Positions 13,665-27,102 are shown, counted from the first letter of the stretch. The stretch: 43,745 bases of DNA from Saccoglossus kowalevskii (GCF_000003605.2 NW_003116948.1:46796-90540), one strand, 5' to 3'. Notes: generated by a model not told the origin, from the letters alone. Numbers and translations: made by a program.

Positions 13665-16600
13665 AAATATACTAGTAGTACCATGCCGATTTTTATAAAG
13701 AATATAAAACAAACTTTATCCACATGAATATAAATACCTTGAACAAACAGGTGCGAATTGAATTATATTTCACAATTTGTTCTGAGACAGTTAAGCATAA
13801 ACTTTATTTGCAAATCGTGGTCGAGGAGGGTTGGCTCGTACAATAGATGCGATAAAGCTAATGGCTGAGGTTTACTTATTGTCGGCGACGGTGGCGGCGA
13901 TCTTAAGACATGTCACCGCTATTACAAAGCCACAGCGTCATACTAAAACGAGACTATTGGTAGCACGCTTTTTGCGGGACAACGGCGATGACAACGTTTG
14001 TCAAGTGTTTTTTGCAGTCGAATTAAACTTTAATTTTATTTTCCGAAATACGGTTTCCAAGTATCTCACCGTGTTATGTTGTGTACATGCTGAATGAATA
14101 CATTAACATGCATTCCACTGCGCCAATAGCTTGCCTTCTCGGTTTCATTATCCGCGCTTTGCCGACTTAACGTGTTCAAATCACCGCCAATTTCAACTAT
14201 TTTAACACACCTCGCGCTCATGTACCGATTATTGCGGAAATTGTATTTGAAATATTGAATATACACCCCTGTAAAGAAAATACCAGTGGTGGGCGGGTAT
14301 TTTCTACTTACCTAGAAAAGTTTATTTCTCTGGAAAGGACACGTACACCCATGTGCACTGATCTCACGTAAGATGTACTCACTTTGAACACGTCCACGCG
14401 CTCTCAAAAAAGACGAATTCGTGAAAAATGAACATATCTGTTTGGACCGTATTTCTGAATGTGTCTGTATACCAACAACCATATGACACGCGCGATCCGT
14501 AAATGTGTGGTATCAGTGGTCAAATATTATTAGGGGAAAATACACCTTTTCTGCAAGCAGCACCCCCATTATGTTGATGGGGTGCGCTATTTAGCTGGTA
14601 AACGTTCGGTTATATGAAGTGGTCACAGTGTTTTCAAGGGAATGTACTGTTGCATATTGTTGGGTAGTGAGCGGTGTACAACATAGTCGCTGGTGTGGAA
14701 GAACCATGGGTACACATGGCACCGATCAACCGACCGATGATGACGTGTGACGTGACAAACGTGAGAGTCGTTGTAGGGCGTAGGCTTCCCAAACGGTGTG
14801 GCTACATGATAATCAGATGTGAGGGGGCTCTTGTTATATGCGAAGCTACACACATGCACGAAACATTGGAATAGATGGTGGAACACGTGCACATTTTATA
14901 CTTAGCTGTAACAAGTAGGGGATGTTAATTATGTCACTATATTGAGGGAAAGGGACATTGACGCCGCTAAGTTTGCTGAATCTCAGAGGGGATTGATACA
15001 ATATAATAGCCCAGTCTGTCACAATTGTAAATATATCACTGTAGTTGGATTATTTTTTAAATATTCAAGCTTATATATGTGTAGCTGCCACGCGTCTCAC
15101 GGGGCCCTGAATCTGTATATCATGCGATAGTATTAAATCGGTATAGTTCTATAACAATTTGGTTTACGAGAACTGACATTCCGGCGTTTGGATAATTCTG
15201 ATTACAAAAGGACAGTTTATATTAAAATATAAATTAAGGTAGATCACGAGTATTCCACCCGATAAATGGGGTGAACATTTGATCACATTTGTTCTGTTTC
15301 AAGAGTATAATTATGGATGTTGACACATGTCATCAAGTTTTCGGATTTCATTCCCTGTACGAAATATTTATTTGTAGAAAAAAAATAAAAAGATACAAAA
15401 ATACAAAATAAATTTGGTCATAACATAAAGTCATAGTGTGAATGCCAAAGAAAACGATCATTTGTTTCAGTCAATTACCTTCAATCCGTTTTGAAATCAA
15501 CATGGTCGCATCAGTTCGATGCATTGAATAGGTTCGACGATTTGTTTGGTGACTATTAGTTTTCTCAATGTTATGAGAGTGTTGTTGTTTGTTTACTTCG
15601 TCGGGAATATATTCCAAAACAAGCAATAAATATGTACTCTGGCGTTACATTAAACATTGTTTAAGGACAAGAAAAGGCTGCTTCTAGTATTTCTATTTTG
15701 ATCACTTTCTTTTTGTTTTGTTTTTGTTTTTTAACCTCGGAACACAAATATGTGACAACAATCATGTTGCTGACGATTTGATGCAATCACGATAACTGTC
15801 TCAGAATTGGCCAATTGAATGAACCACCATATGCACACACGGAATCATACCTTGTGTATATGTTGTGAAAATGAGTCAACGATCTCGCGGTAGGATAACG
15901 AGGTATGCGACAGCACTTCGAAAGTGCCACTGCTGGTAGAAATTAAAGCTAGGGCGGTGTGTTCGACACCGTCTGTGCACCGGTGTTGCTAGTCCCCGTT
16001 TTTGATGAGAGAAGAATGCGCAAATAGGGGTGTGTAGTATTAGTCGAAGAGCTTTTCTTATGTCGGACCTGGGGAAACTTACAAGCACTGTCTACACGCC
16101 TTCCTCCCACCTTCCTTCCTAGATGTCCAATTTCAATATGTAAATCTTCGACGACTGCGTGTTATTAGCACGGGTGATGTCTGCGGATATACTCGCGTAC
16201 ACTATTTTCTTTTTGTGGACAGTTACAGTGTTTGCATAACTGCTAGTAAAATGGTCGGTAATACCGAGTTTTTACAATGGTTTGTTACCATCGTTGTTGT
16301 CATAAGTACAAATCCCCACTCCCCAAGTCGTAAAACTCGAGATTTAATGATATCAATCTGTTGCTGATGCCATTTATAAATTGAATAATAAACTCCTGTA
16401 ATGTGAAACGGTAGCAATATGCGTGTTGTCTAGATGAAGGCGTAGTGGTTCTGATAGCACCGGTCAAGCTGATGCCAAACGAAATGTATGATTCTAACTT
16501 TATTTGAACACATGTGGCCGCAATAAGTTATAAATACACATAAATACTCTTACTTCGTAAACTATATATTAAATATTAATAATGTTAAAAGATGGTGTAT

Positions 16601-18844
16601 TAGATGATGCAATATTTCTCAGTTTGATCTCTCTGTCACAATTACGACGCGATTGGTAAACAAAATAATAGGAACTTAGGAATGGTAGTGAAGGCCGGCT
16701 GGAATGTTGTAGTTTACAACTTTTCGTCAAATGTTTTCAACAGAACATGGTTCTTGTAAGAGGGTAATTTTCTGAACAAACAGTTACGGTGCATGAAACC
16801 GAACATAGTGTTGTATATTTCCCGGTATAATCCCATACGGTGTTCCATTACACGGGTAACCTAATCTGGGTACCTTTTCATAACCGATTAAGACCCGAGA
16901 TAACAGAATGCCGCTCCCCGACGTGTCTCGTTCTGTGCTGCTTCCCTTCGGAAATAACTGGTTTGCAGCGATCGTGAAGAGGCGTTGTTTCGCTTGTCAA
17001 ACATTTTTCTTTTCATAGTACAGCTGCGCGGTACTTGCGTCAGTGACAGCCAGTGTAAAGAAATAAAGGCCGAACTCGCCTTAGTGTTTTATTTTTAGAA
17101 GCGAACACTGGAATGCATAGTCGTAAGGGCCAAAATATTCTGGCAAATCCACTCTATCAAGATTTACAAAATCAAAATGTTATATGGCGCTATGTTAAAT
17201 CAACTTACTATATCTGTTTGTTTTTTTGGAAATGATTCCTGCACCAGGTATTCGTACATGTGTTGGCGCGCAGTCGTTGCACGTGCGGCATGCGGATATC
17301 TATGGTGCGTGCCTGCACGGTATGTGCAAGTGTATGTACCACCCACCCTGTTCGGGCCGGCTTTCCGCCCGTAGACGCGTCGTTTAATTAAACTCATCTG
17401 GCCTACGGGCGCCGCCTTTCATTGCAAAGGATCGGTTCCATTCTTGCGTAGAACTAAAAGGTCGGTCCGCGAGCGACAGCGCGACTGGGGCGTGTGTTGC
17501 GTATGTACGCAGGCGGTTGACCGGGACACTGGCCGCGTGGATGAAACCGATATCGATTTATTGAGTATCGGGCGGCCGGCATTTAACCACGTGTCATTAA
17601 ATTTCATTCTGGCTTCTCCATACAATAGTATCAACATTTTACAGTAACTGGAATTCTGAAAAAAATTATATTGCCCCGTGTGTTGTGTTGGGAGACCACT
17701 GTTTACACTTTCAATTGACAGACATGACAGACATGAGTCCAAAACAACCTGTTGATTCTTACAGAATACTAGTAATAATAAATCTCGAGTTTTTGAGATT
17801 AACTTTTAACGACCTGTGAATTGTTTATGATCAGTAAAAAATAAAATATTATGTTAATTGTAATTATTGCTGAAACCCTCTTCTTCTGGCAGATCGAAAA
17901 GGTCTATCCCACAAATAGATTGCCTGAAATTTCGTTGTAGGTAGTCTGGTTGAGTAAGTGTTATGACAACACTGGGTAGGGTCAGTTCAATTACAATTTT
18001 GAAAAAAATACACTTTCAACATCTCCTTACAAAATGATCAATTCTATTATTCTAAAAAACCCTTTCCAAGTTGCCGCTCACGTCACAAAGTTTGAACAGT
18101 TTTGAAAGTTGGACGTTTACCAAGTTGAAAAGTCAACTCAGCCTCTGGCGATTGTGCTTAAAGTGTCGTGTCGGGTTTCACCGCGGATGATCGTTAAGGA
18201 CGTTCGATTCTGTAAAGTTTAGAAGATGAACGCACACGAATGCGCCCGTTTTAACCCGATCGACTCTAAACAAGAGTCTCCTTGATGAAAGATCCTAAAC
18301 TTAGTTAACTGTAATGTGGGAAGGAGCGCCCAAGTGAAATCATCACCTGGTTTTTCTGATGTTTATGTGTACTTGGCAGACCCGGTCCTGTGTTGACAGT
18401 TATTAGACTGCTTTCACAAGCAGGTAATATAACCTGTTTATAGATCTATGTTGTGAACACTCACAACACGTTAATTGATCAGCCAGCCATACACCATTAG
18501 TAAACGATACCACAACACTATTGGAAAACTGACAATGTACATCTGTCCTGGCTTCTAAGGCACAACAATTGCTTTACAATTTACAGTCAACGGTAGAAGT
18601 CACGGTAATTTGCAACACGCCGTCACCTGAACGTGTTCGTGCTTGCCCAGCGCGTGCTTAACTATTTTCTAATGTTGTTTTTTAAAAAGTCGCCGATGAA
18701 AGAAGGTTGCATAGGCACGAGTTACACGCCGATAAAGCCGAATTTTGTTCTGGTTAAAATAATGTAATTGTTCTGAAAGTGTGTTGAGGTTTGCAAGACT
18801 TCAGAACTACAAAAACAACCACAACGGACGACGATGATTATATA
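13661..18844. other. Non-coding stretch, no gene recognised
   Basis: Only short unrelated open frames are present and none resembles a known domain. A 9-bp GC-rich inverted repeat (CGCCCGTAG at 17366-17374, CTACGGGCG at 17403-17411) is visible but has no evident meaning. No transposon ends or RNA genes were recognised. Confidence 0.5.

Positions 18845-18890
<46 letters not shown>
18845..18890. repeat. (ATG)n trinucleotide microsatellite
   Basis: A pure ATG/GAT trinucleotide tract of about 46 bp, preceded by degenerate copies (ACGACGATGATTATATAATG). It is not part of a supported coding exon. Confidence 0.95.
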
Positions 18891-21800
18891 CGGACTCCCG
18901 AAGCGCTACCAATGAAACAAACGTATTCATTCCATCAAGTTAACATACATTTCAATCGGCTAATTCGTACACGTGCGGAATGTACAAAGAAGAGCTTAAG
19001 AGAACAGAGGTGGCATTCATGTTATCTCTCTGGTTGGGGACTTATACCTTCGAGAATGCTTTCGGCACTACTTAACGCCGTGAAATCGCCTTTCCTGGAC
19101 ATGATACCCCTTCTCAAACGACAAAGTTTATCCAAATTGTTTTGCCTCCAAAGAAAATACACTTATCTCAATAAAACGGTGAACTTAAGGAAACGATGGA
19201 AGCAATCGCGAATGTCGTCCCTTTCTTCAAAATTCTCTTTCTTTTTGCGTTGCTTGTTCGGGATTTTGCCAATATTTACAATTAAAAGTTAAACTGATGG
19301 CTGTTCAAACAATGGCGGTGCCTGTGGGACAAAAAAGTAGCCTAACGCAAGGCGACTCCATAATCCTTCTTGAATGTGACTCTGAAGACTTTCACCTGCC
19401 AAGTTTACAGGAGTAGTAGTACAAACAAACAAATCAGACCACCTAGGCTGACTGAAAAAAAACACAATGAATACAATAGCCTTGTTACCTCGAAGTTAGT
19501 GCTTTAGAAGACTTACTTGGTCATTTATATTCGTTATATTTCGTTTCCTCAATTTCCTCAGTTGATTTCAGTGAAGTATGACTGAAACAACACACACACA
19601 CGCAAAATAGAGTAGAGCACTAAAACAGAACAAAATATCCATCCACAAACAAACACACAAAGCAACACACTAATATTCCGAGTAACTGAAATGTGTGATG
19701 AAAGGCCCGCCCAGGTATAACGTCAAGAATTATCCGATAACTAATGACACTAAACATATAGTAGAGATACAGAAATACGGGATACCCGTCTTTAATTATA
19801 TGGCGCGTGATCAAAAAATAAATCAATTAAATACATTTTTAGCTGTGCGAGAGAAAAAAATAATTCGTGGACCGGTTAATAAATAAAATGAACAAAGGAT
19901 CTTCGAGATATAATGGGTAGAATATGAGTAAAGTCAACAATGGTATTCATCTCGTGAGTGTCACCAGAATTGACGAGGAAGTCATATTCCGTAATAACCG
20001 GATGCCCGTTGCGCTATTCCAGCTTTTCACTAAACTGGAAATTGAGATAATAATTAAAGGCCCGTTATAGAGAGATGTGAAGTTGAGGTTAATAACACTT
20101 ATGGGAGAGAGTATTTTCTTTTATGCAGAGTGAGCGGCAAATAGTGATATTCCTTCGCGACTGTTTGTCTCTGTATGCTTGCCAGCGGCAATAGGTACTA
20201 ACGTGACGGCTGTCCCGATCCAACATTGTCAGCGAATTGAACGACGAACAAATATTTTCTTATAAATTCGTCTTTTCATACCGCCTAGCTCTTGGTTTCG
20301 ATCGAGTGGTGAAAATCCATAAGTCAAATATAAATAAGATAGAGGTCTTTTATCGGGCTAAATAAAGTACGTGCAGTAGACGAACAATGCGGGCTGCTAA
20401 AAAGATTTTCATTGCAAGTCAAGCGACGCTGGAGTGTGGGAGCGAGAAAGTTTGTCCGATTAATGACTGTCTCGCGGTGTGTTTACGCGGTGCGTTTGAA
20501 AGTTTGTGCGTAAACTCTGGACCACCTTTCACGGGCACTGATGCTTTCCGTCATCCTTTCACGCGGGGTGGGTTATGACAGCAGCTAGCCCCCTGTACAC
20601 AACCGTGGTTTGGCACGCTGCCCATTAAAATGGTTGGCTTCACGTGTACAAATTGTATGAGACCTGTTACATTTTCACGCGTCTGGTGCACGAGGCCGTG
20701 CTCACTAGAAGCGTGGCACTGACGGGAAAAAATATTCTTTTTTTTTTTAATGAAAATTTGCAAATTTGAATAATTTAAAAAAAACATCGATTGAATTTGT
20801 CAGGTATTTGACAGGTACTTAGTAGACGTTGATATGAAGTGTGTGACAATCCTCTGTAACAATAAAACATTTCCTTTCATCCATATCAGTTATGAGTATG
20901 CGTATGTAATGCAGATTAAAGCTGGGGGAGGGAGAGGGGTCAGCAATCATGCATTCAACGTGTGTGACTATGACACGTGTTACGTGTAAGCAAGGCTCTG
21001 AAAAGGATAAATGCAGAAAAAAATAACAATTGAAAAAAAAAATCATCCCAACCATCGCCAGGAGTTCGACGTACGTCCCCTAAAAAATCGAAGGCAGTTT
21101 TTCGGTTGAAATATCCTAATGAATATCTAGTAGTCGAATTGAGCGTAACACCTATAAATAATGTATTCTATAACAATAACTGCTGAAACTAAAATAAAAA
21201 AGTACTGACGAATATCAAAAACAATACTATAACATGTAGATGTCAATCTATGCATGTTGTATGAATACTATACATATACTTCGCTCAGGAGTTTAAACCA
21301 CAGTGTTTAAACATATCATACCGATCTACGATGTCCCCGTATACATGTATACTGAATCTCTGGTTTTATGTATTCACGCCTTTGCCAGAGGCGCTAAATT
21401 GGTTGACAATACATGCTAATCGCAAATGCAAAGAAGGAAATAAACACGAAACAGAACCCGTACATGAGGGTAGAACACAATCTAATTAATGTAACATCAT
21501 GACCATGGCATTGTAGTGAGAGTCCAACACGTGCGTCCATGACATGTTCACTTGCAACTCGATACCGTTTTGTAAAGTTTGTTTTATTCCTGATAATGGA
21601 AATGAAAACTGACATCTGCGGTGTCATCATTGCTTATAGCTGTATGGATAATAAACAATGCATTCAGCGCAATTTGTGAGTTTCACATCAATACGAATGT
21701 CCACAACTGGACCTCCTGACCTGAGTTTCACCGGGGTGTCCTCTCAGAACATCGATTATTGGTATCAGTCGAAGTAACGAAATTGGATTATAGTTTAAAC

Positions 21801-22509
21801 AATATATTGTAGTTCGAAGCCTCGTTTGTTATCATTGTTTTTGCATAAACTATTAACATCACCGTGTTATTTTAGTATAAGAGCTAACACAAAAACATAC
21901 ACGAAGAAGAATTTCGTTATTTATATGTATTTCAAACTATCTTAATAACTTATTCTTCAAAGCAAAGGAACTCCACGAGATCCATTCTGAAAATAAATTA
22001 AACCGCAAAACTGAACGCACATATATATTGCTAAATACATCGATAAACAACATGCTGTTTTGTAACAGCATAACGGGACCCGCTTTCAAAATATCGACTA
22101 TGAGAATGGATATAGTAGAGGTGAACATTGTAATATGGTGACGTTAATATGGCAGCGCTTTGAATCAGCCGGTAGAAAGATGGATATTTTTAACATAACT
22201 GAGCTGTAGGATAATTCCCTGAAAAAAAAAATCTCATCTGCATGATATTGCAATTGAAGCGCACTGTCAAGTACTTACAAACTCGACAGTGTTTGTGTTT
22301 TGGCATGTTTCTCAGATACGTCACATTGGCTACTGGAATTCGACACAATATCAAATTAAAGGAAATACACATAGCCATAGAGACTATATAATCTTGAGAT
22401 GGGAATATTTAACTATGCTTATCTTGACATCACTCATACAATCTAGGGAGGTTCGAAAGTGTTTTAAGTATATATTTTCCAGCACTCATTACGTTACATT
22501 GGCCAAATC
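18891..22509. other. Non-coding stretch, no gene recognised
   Basis: The longest open frame (18912-19292, 126 codons, plus strand, real ATG) matches no family I know and has no compositional sign of coding. A short (CA)n tract lies at 19589-19601. Two GTTTAAAC palindromes sit 14 bp apart at 21291-21298 and 21305-21312. Nothing else is recognisable. Confidence 0.5.
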
Positions 22510-22646
22510 ATTTAAAGGGCGGCAGTCGTCGCGCCGCGTCCTGTTCGATATGGGACTCGTAGCGACGTATACAACGCGTGTAAAATACATTGTTTATTTA
22601 CATGAAATTCGAACATGCGCTGCGCGACGACCACCGCGCTTTAAAT
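22510..22646. mobile_element. MITE-like element with TTAA-flanked terminal inverted repeats (copy A)
   Basis: The left end ATTTAAAGGGCGGCAGTCGT and the right end, whose reverse complement reads ATTTAAAGCGCGGTGGTCGT, form an inverted repeat of about 25 bp continuing into GTCGTCGCGC. Both ends contain TTAA just outside the GC-rich terminus, the target site used by piggyBac-type transposases. The element is about 137 bp with no coding capacity. Its interior resembles 33862-33993, and its termini match the repeat at 34865-35030. The family assignment is inferred from TTAA alone. The ends are clearly seen. Confidence 0.65.
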
Positions 22647-25438
22647 CTATAATGTACTCTGAAGTCTTATGCGTTAACGGTAACCATTATGCGCCACGTA
22701 TACCTGTCCCAATGAAAGGCGCCAGTGCATACCACGAATTATCGGGGTTCACCAAAACAGCCGGATTATTAACGCGAATGAAAGCACGTGTGTGGTTTGA
22801 GAGGACGACGGTGGCATTGAACGATTCAAACATGGATATATTGTGAAAGTGAGTCAATACACTTCACCCACTGCCTGGTTTACACAGCTAACATGGAGGA
22901 CGACTTCTTTTATGTCCACCCTGCTGATCGTCTGGGGGATAAAGAATGCGAACACATTGGTTTGGAACTACTTGTTAATACCACAGCAGTAAATTTTTGA
23001 GTAAATTTACCCCCCCCCCTCCTGTAAGTCGTCAACATTAGTGATACCCAAGGTAGAGTTTACACAATGTCAAGTTTAGAGAATAAAGAACTGAAAATAG
23101 TAAAAAGCGATTCAGGTATACAAAGCCAAAACAGTGTCAGGCGATACGCCCGGATTACAGTTACAGGCAAATAACGCAGCCTTCCGCTCATTTTATGGGG
23201 AATCACGGCCGTAGCACCGACGTAAACTTCTCCGTGTAATCCCCCAGGCGTGAATGTTACAAAGGAGCGTTTACTCGGCCAGCAGAGAAAAGCTAGATAA
23301 ACTTCTCAAATTCACGCTATAAACACGGCACTGAAATTGACACACCTTGGGGTAGTTTTCAACAGTGTGATTATCGACACTGTAGAAGTCACACACACAC
23401 AAACAACAACAAAACATGTGTTATTACGCATTCGACAATTGTACGTGAAATGTTTCAGAAATCCTTATGTTTTTATTACCCAAATAAGATCGTTCAATTT
23501 CCCTCTCCAAATACATTTGATTAAGCAATTAATTATTAAATTGATTGGAAGAAAATCATGAATTAGCCCTTAATTTCCACAATAAAAAACATTCCTCATA
23601 TCATATACATTGCCATGTTGAAACTATAATTTTAGCTAGGCACCTGTCAATACGGTGTGTAACGTTGACCCGTTGATAACAGCCGGCGGCATGACCGGCC
23701 AAAAAAATATGTACCACAACGGGTGAAATATGACATGGGTGTGGATCATGAATTACACGGAATATCCGATGTATTAATAATATACACAAGACCTCGTCTA
23801 AACAAAACAATAATATAAACCGAGGTATGTGGGTGTCTGGGAACATTTACAAATAAAATGTTTATATAAAAATGCCAATCCGACATGATCGGGCATAATC
23901 ATTGAGTCATCGCTGTCGGCTACACGCCATTTTGCATAAACTGAACAAGTGGGTATGCGTCTCCTGGACCATGAAAGCTATTCAAAATACAATTGATGTC
24001 AACCAAACTGGACTTTGAAATAAAAAAAAAATGAACAATAATTGAAAAATAAAAATAATAATTGTCCTAAGTCAGTTATTATAAAAAGTGTCAGCTGACA
24101 TGAAAAATGTCCCTTAGGCGTGTACACACGACGAGCTGCAGCGCATATGGAACACGTTGGAGTTGATGTTTCTCTGCCAAGTCCAAAAAGCCTACGTGAT
24201 TATGTCTACTTCGAGTAATTGAGCGGTAACTCAAACTCGGTTTATTTTACCAAATTCATTGGTATTTACGTTTATTTCGTTAAATGGATGAGTTGGAGTT
24301 AGTCATATCACGGTCACCCGAGGCGTCACCCCCGCAGCAGTGAAGGCGTTGATGAGAATCGAAACGTGCGCCTGGCAACGATAATAACACAAATACATTG
24401 CAGCTATGACTTACTTACATCTCTTTAACAAATTATTCAAAATGTGTGCATCCAGTCTGCAATATTATAGATGATTGTAAGGCCGAAACTTTAATGAAAT
24501 CACAGATACACGTGACATTAAAGTACAAGCTATTTTATGCCGTATGTAATTATGGTATGTCGCCGCGACATACGGAGACAAAGAACATGCATTTTGCAAT
24601 GTTTTGCACTAGCAAATCTACGTCTGTGGGACATTTATTAAAATTACACTGCTCTGCAATCAACATCGAGCATCTTTGTAATCACCTGTGGCAGTATTAC
24701 TGGTGTAGAATCGAAAAGAAATTATTTTCACAGTTCACAGTTTTACAATTACTTAGTTTGTAGTCCGGTTCAATGTGTTCGTATGCAGTTTCCGAATACA
24801 ATGGCGAAATATAAAAGGTGTGTAGTTTCGAAATAAATATATATATATATATATATACACGTTATACCGAAGAATTATATTTATATGATTTTGACTGGAC
24901 TATGCTTTTTATCGTTAACTATCTCTACCCTACGATATAGGGTTCTGTTTTTACAAATCCTCGTTGTAAGTCGGGTTAGAATTTCATATCGCATTTTCAT
25001 AATTGACTGACTTTATCGATACACAGTACCTAATCTAAATCAAGGCAAAATTGGCATGTATAAAGAAAAGAGTCGACATCCCACCATGGAAAATACATTT
25101 TGCTTCTTCGATAAAAAATAAGTCTGTTGTTGAAAATACAGACTATTTATGTCAGCATTGCATGCTATATCGTCTTCGAAATACTCAAACATTATTGTGG
25201 AAGTTTTCTTTTAACATCGAGCTAACAAATATCAGTACAAATTTGAACAGAACTGTCCAAAAAAAAAATATTTTTTGATAGAGTACAGGAACGTGCAATT
25301 GAAGCAATGAATTATGGAATAAAGGCAAGCCTTTCCAATTTCATTTTGTTTTCAGAGTTTTATCTCCACAATGTGTTGTACAAATGTGGAATATTGTACA
25401 GTAATTTTAGCCGTCCAATTTTTTAAATCACAATAACA
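22647..25438. other. Non-coding stretch downstream of foxQ1, no gene recognised
   Basis: No recognisable coding sequence. It contains a C homopolymer at 23010-23019 and an (AT)n tract at 24837-24857. Open frames are short and unconvincing. Confidence 0.5.
24837..24857. repeat. Short (AT)n microsatellite
   Basis: A 21-bp alternating AT tract following AAATAA. Confidence 0.9.
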
Positions 25439-25444
25439 TTTATT
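25439..25444 (-). terminator. Candidate poly(A) signal of foxQ1
   Basis: AATAAA on the minus strand, about 440 bases beyond the foxQ1 stop codon. It is a canonical hexamer I noticed in the correct orientation downstream. Such hexamers are common by chance in AT-rich DNA, so this is only a candidate 3' end. Confidence 0.3.
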
Positions 25445-25884
25445 ACATTAACCCTGAAATTAAAAAAAAACAGCCCTAAAATATGAATTCACTGTAATAC
25501 TAGTACTTAGAAACGCCATATTTATGGGTTTCTCAGAATTGCCTTTTTAGTACATACATTTGAAGAAAAGAAAAAAACATGCAGCCAGTGATTTTAATTT
25601 GGATCTTAAATATCGTATTATACACACCTAACGCTGCCGATTTGACAGAGATATTTTATACCACCCGAGCGGCTACTGCCTCGCATACAATTGTGGTGCG
25701 TTTTATCCGTTCCATGTTCGACTAAAGTCCACCAACGTTTAAACAATGTCATCTTGACAACGGTGTAATGCGATTATCAATTTATGTTGCATTTCAGGAC
25801 GTGCTCACCGACTTAACAGAGTTTGGTTGAAGCTCGGGAACACATACACTACGATACCTGTATTAATACATATTAACACTGTTC

Positions 25885-27102
25885 CTAAGATATCAAATTT
25901 TCCACGCTGAAACTACTTGTACTTTGTCGGAGCGACGGCTCTGCTCGCCGCGTCTGTGAGCTCGCACCGTCCCGCTGATGTCTGCTGCTAACGCGTAAGT
26001 CTTCTGGCATCATGGTAGAGTACACTATGGCAGCCGTAGATGGTTTAACCGCCACGGAGGCTTGTGTGGCCTGGTGGGAATGTAGTTGGTGTGTCGTGCC
26101 GCTGATGTGACTATGCGCGCGGACGTGTTGTTGGAGAGCCTCCATCGCCGGGTACCTGTAACCGGACTGCAGGAGACTTTGGTAATAAGCAGGAATGATC
26201 GCGTGGTGCGCTGTAGCGGCTACCGCAACAGGAGAGAAAGCATGCAGACCCGTACTGGGGACAGGGTAACCGAGCAATTTTCGTTCATATAAATGTTGTT
26301 GCTGCTGCTGCTGCAAAATGAGTCTTTGGTGCTCGATACCATTTACCGTCGAAAATCCGTTGTGCCAGTGCGAAGGAGCCGACACCGCCACAGTGTGGAG
26401 TAGATGAGTCTCATCGTCCGATGATTTTCCAAGGATATTATCAATAGCGAAGGGACTGTTGAATTTTTTCTCTCCTGCAACCGCGATATGATGGCCAGTC
26501 AATCCAATCTCCTTGCTCTTTTTCGACTTTTTCCTGTTGATTCTTTTTCTTCTGCGCCGAAAGACGCCGTCGGCGAAAGTATACTCACTGTTGCAATTGA
26601 TTGTCCAGTAGTTGTCCTTTCCCCAAGGACGAGACGGGTCACGAAGGACTTTCGTGAAACATTCGTTGAGAGAGAGATTATGTCGGACCGAGTTCCGCCA
26701 ACCCGTGTAACTACCGCGAAAGAAGGGATATTTCTTCATCAGGTAGTCGTTGATCTCTGCCAAAGTTAATTTCCTGGTAGGCGATTCTTGTATTGCCGCA
26801 GCAATTAGTGCAATGTACGATAACGGTGGTTTGGGGTGTCGGTGGTATGTCGCCTTTCCTGACGAATTCCCAGAAGTAGTTGTCGTTGTTGTTGTGCTTG
26901 TGGAGATGGTATTTTCTATGTTTCTGTCTTCCATTAAATTGTCCTCGTGACTTTGATCATCAGACCGGTATGACAGCTCATCTTTAATACTGTGTTCGTT
27001 GTCTGACAAATCCATTTTCAAAATGATGTTCTCATTTTCGCTTGACGCAACTACACTTCTTGAAGGAACTATAATAGTTGATGGATCTGCTGTTTCGGGC
27101 AT
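25885..27102 (-). CDS. foxQ1: Forkhead box transcription factor FoxQ1
   Basis: Single-exon gene encoding a nuclear DNA-binding factor of 405 residues. The frame stays open upstream to a TTG at 27124-27126, but no ATG lies between the in-frame stop TAA (27154-27156) and the ATG at 27100-27102, so I start there. The N-terminus is acidic and Ser/Thr-rich with a Thr run near residues 70-76. The forkhead domain spans about residues 90-185. Its recognition helix NSVRHNLSLNECF is at 137-149, followed by KVLRDPSRPWGKDNYW and SEYTFADGVFRRRRKR, which are hallmarks of FoxQ1. A basic tract (182-198) is a likely nuclear signal. FAIDNILG (218-225) and the extreme C-terminal FSVENLIS (398-405) resemble the EH1 motif that recruits Groucho/TLE corepressors. 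A six-Gln run (264-269) and a His/Ala-rich C-terminal half are also present. The length matches FoxQ1 proteins. Forkhead identity is certain. FoxQ1 assignment is strong but rests on motif recognition. Confidence 0.9.
   Translation of the reverse strand: MPETADPSTIIVPSRSVVASSENENIILKMDLSDNEHSIKDELSYRSDDQSHEDNLMEDRNIENTISTSTTTTTTTSGNSSGKATYHRHPKPPLSYIALIAAAIQESPTRKLTLAEINDYLMKKYPFFRGSYTGWRNSVRHNLSLNECFTKVLRDPSRPWGKDNYWTINCNSEYTFADGVFRRRRKRINRKKSKKSKEIGLTGHHIAVAGEKKFNSPFAIDNILGKSSDDETHLLHTVAVSAPSHWHNGFSTVNGIEHQRLILQQQQQQHLYERKLLGYPVPSTGLHAFSPVAVAATAHHAIIPAYYQSLLQSGYRYPAMEALQQHVRAHSHISGTTHQLHSHQATQASVAVKPSTAAIVYSTMMPEDLRVSSRHQRDGASSQTRRAEPSLRQSTSSFSVENLIS

Noticed and set aside
17366-17411. 9-bp GC-rich inverted repeat with 28-bp loop
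   Set aside because: Too short and isolated to support a transposon end or structured RNA.
18912-19292. 126-codon plus-strand open frame with ATG
   Set aside because: No family resemblance, no splice or codon-usage support, and it follows directly after a microsatellite. Kept as non-coding, although a lineage-specific gene cannot be excluded.
22289-22846. 185-codon plus-strand open frame
   Set aside because: It begins at a TTG, runs straight through the MITE at 22510-22646, and shows no recognisable domain.
26086-26950. Plus-strand open frames across the foxQ1 region
   Set aside because: They are antisense shadows of the minus-strand forkhead coding sequence.
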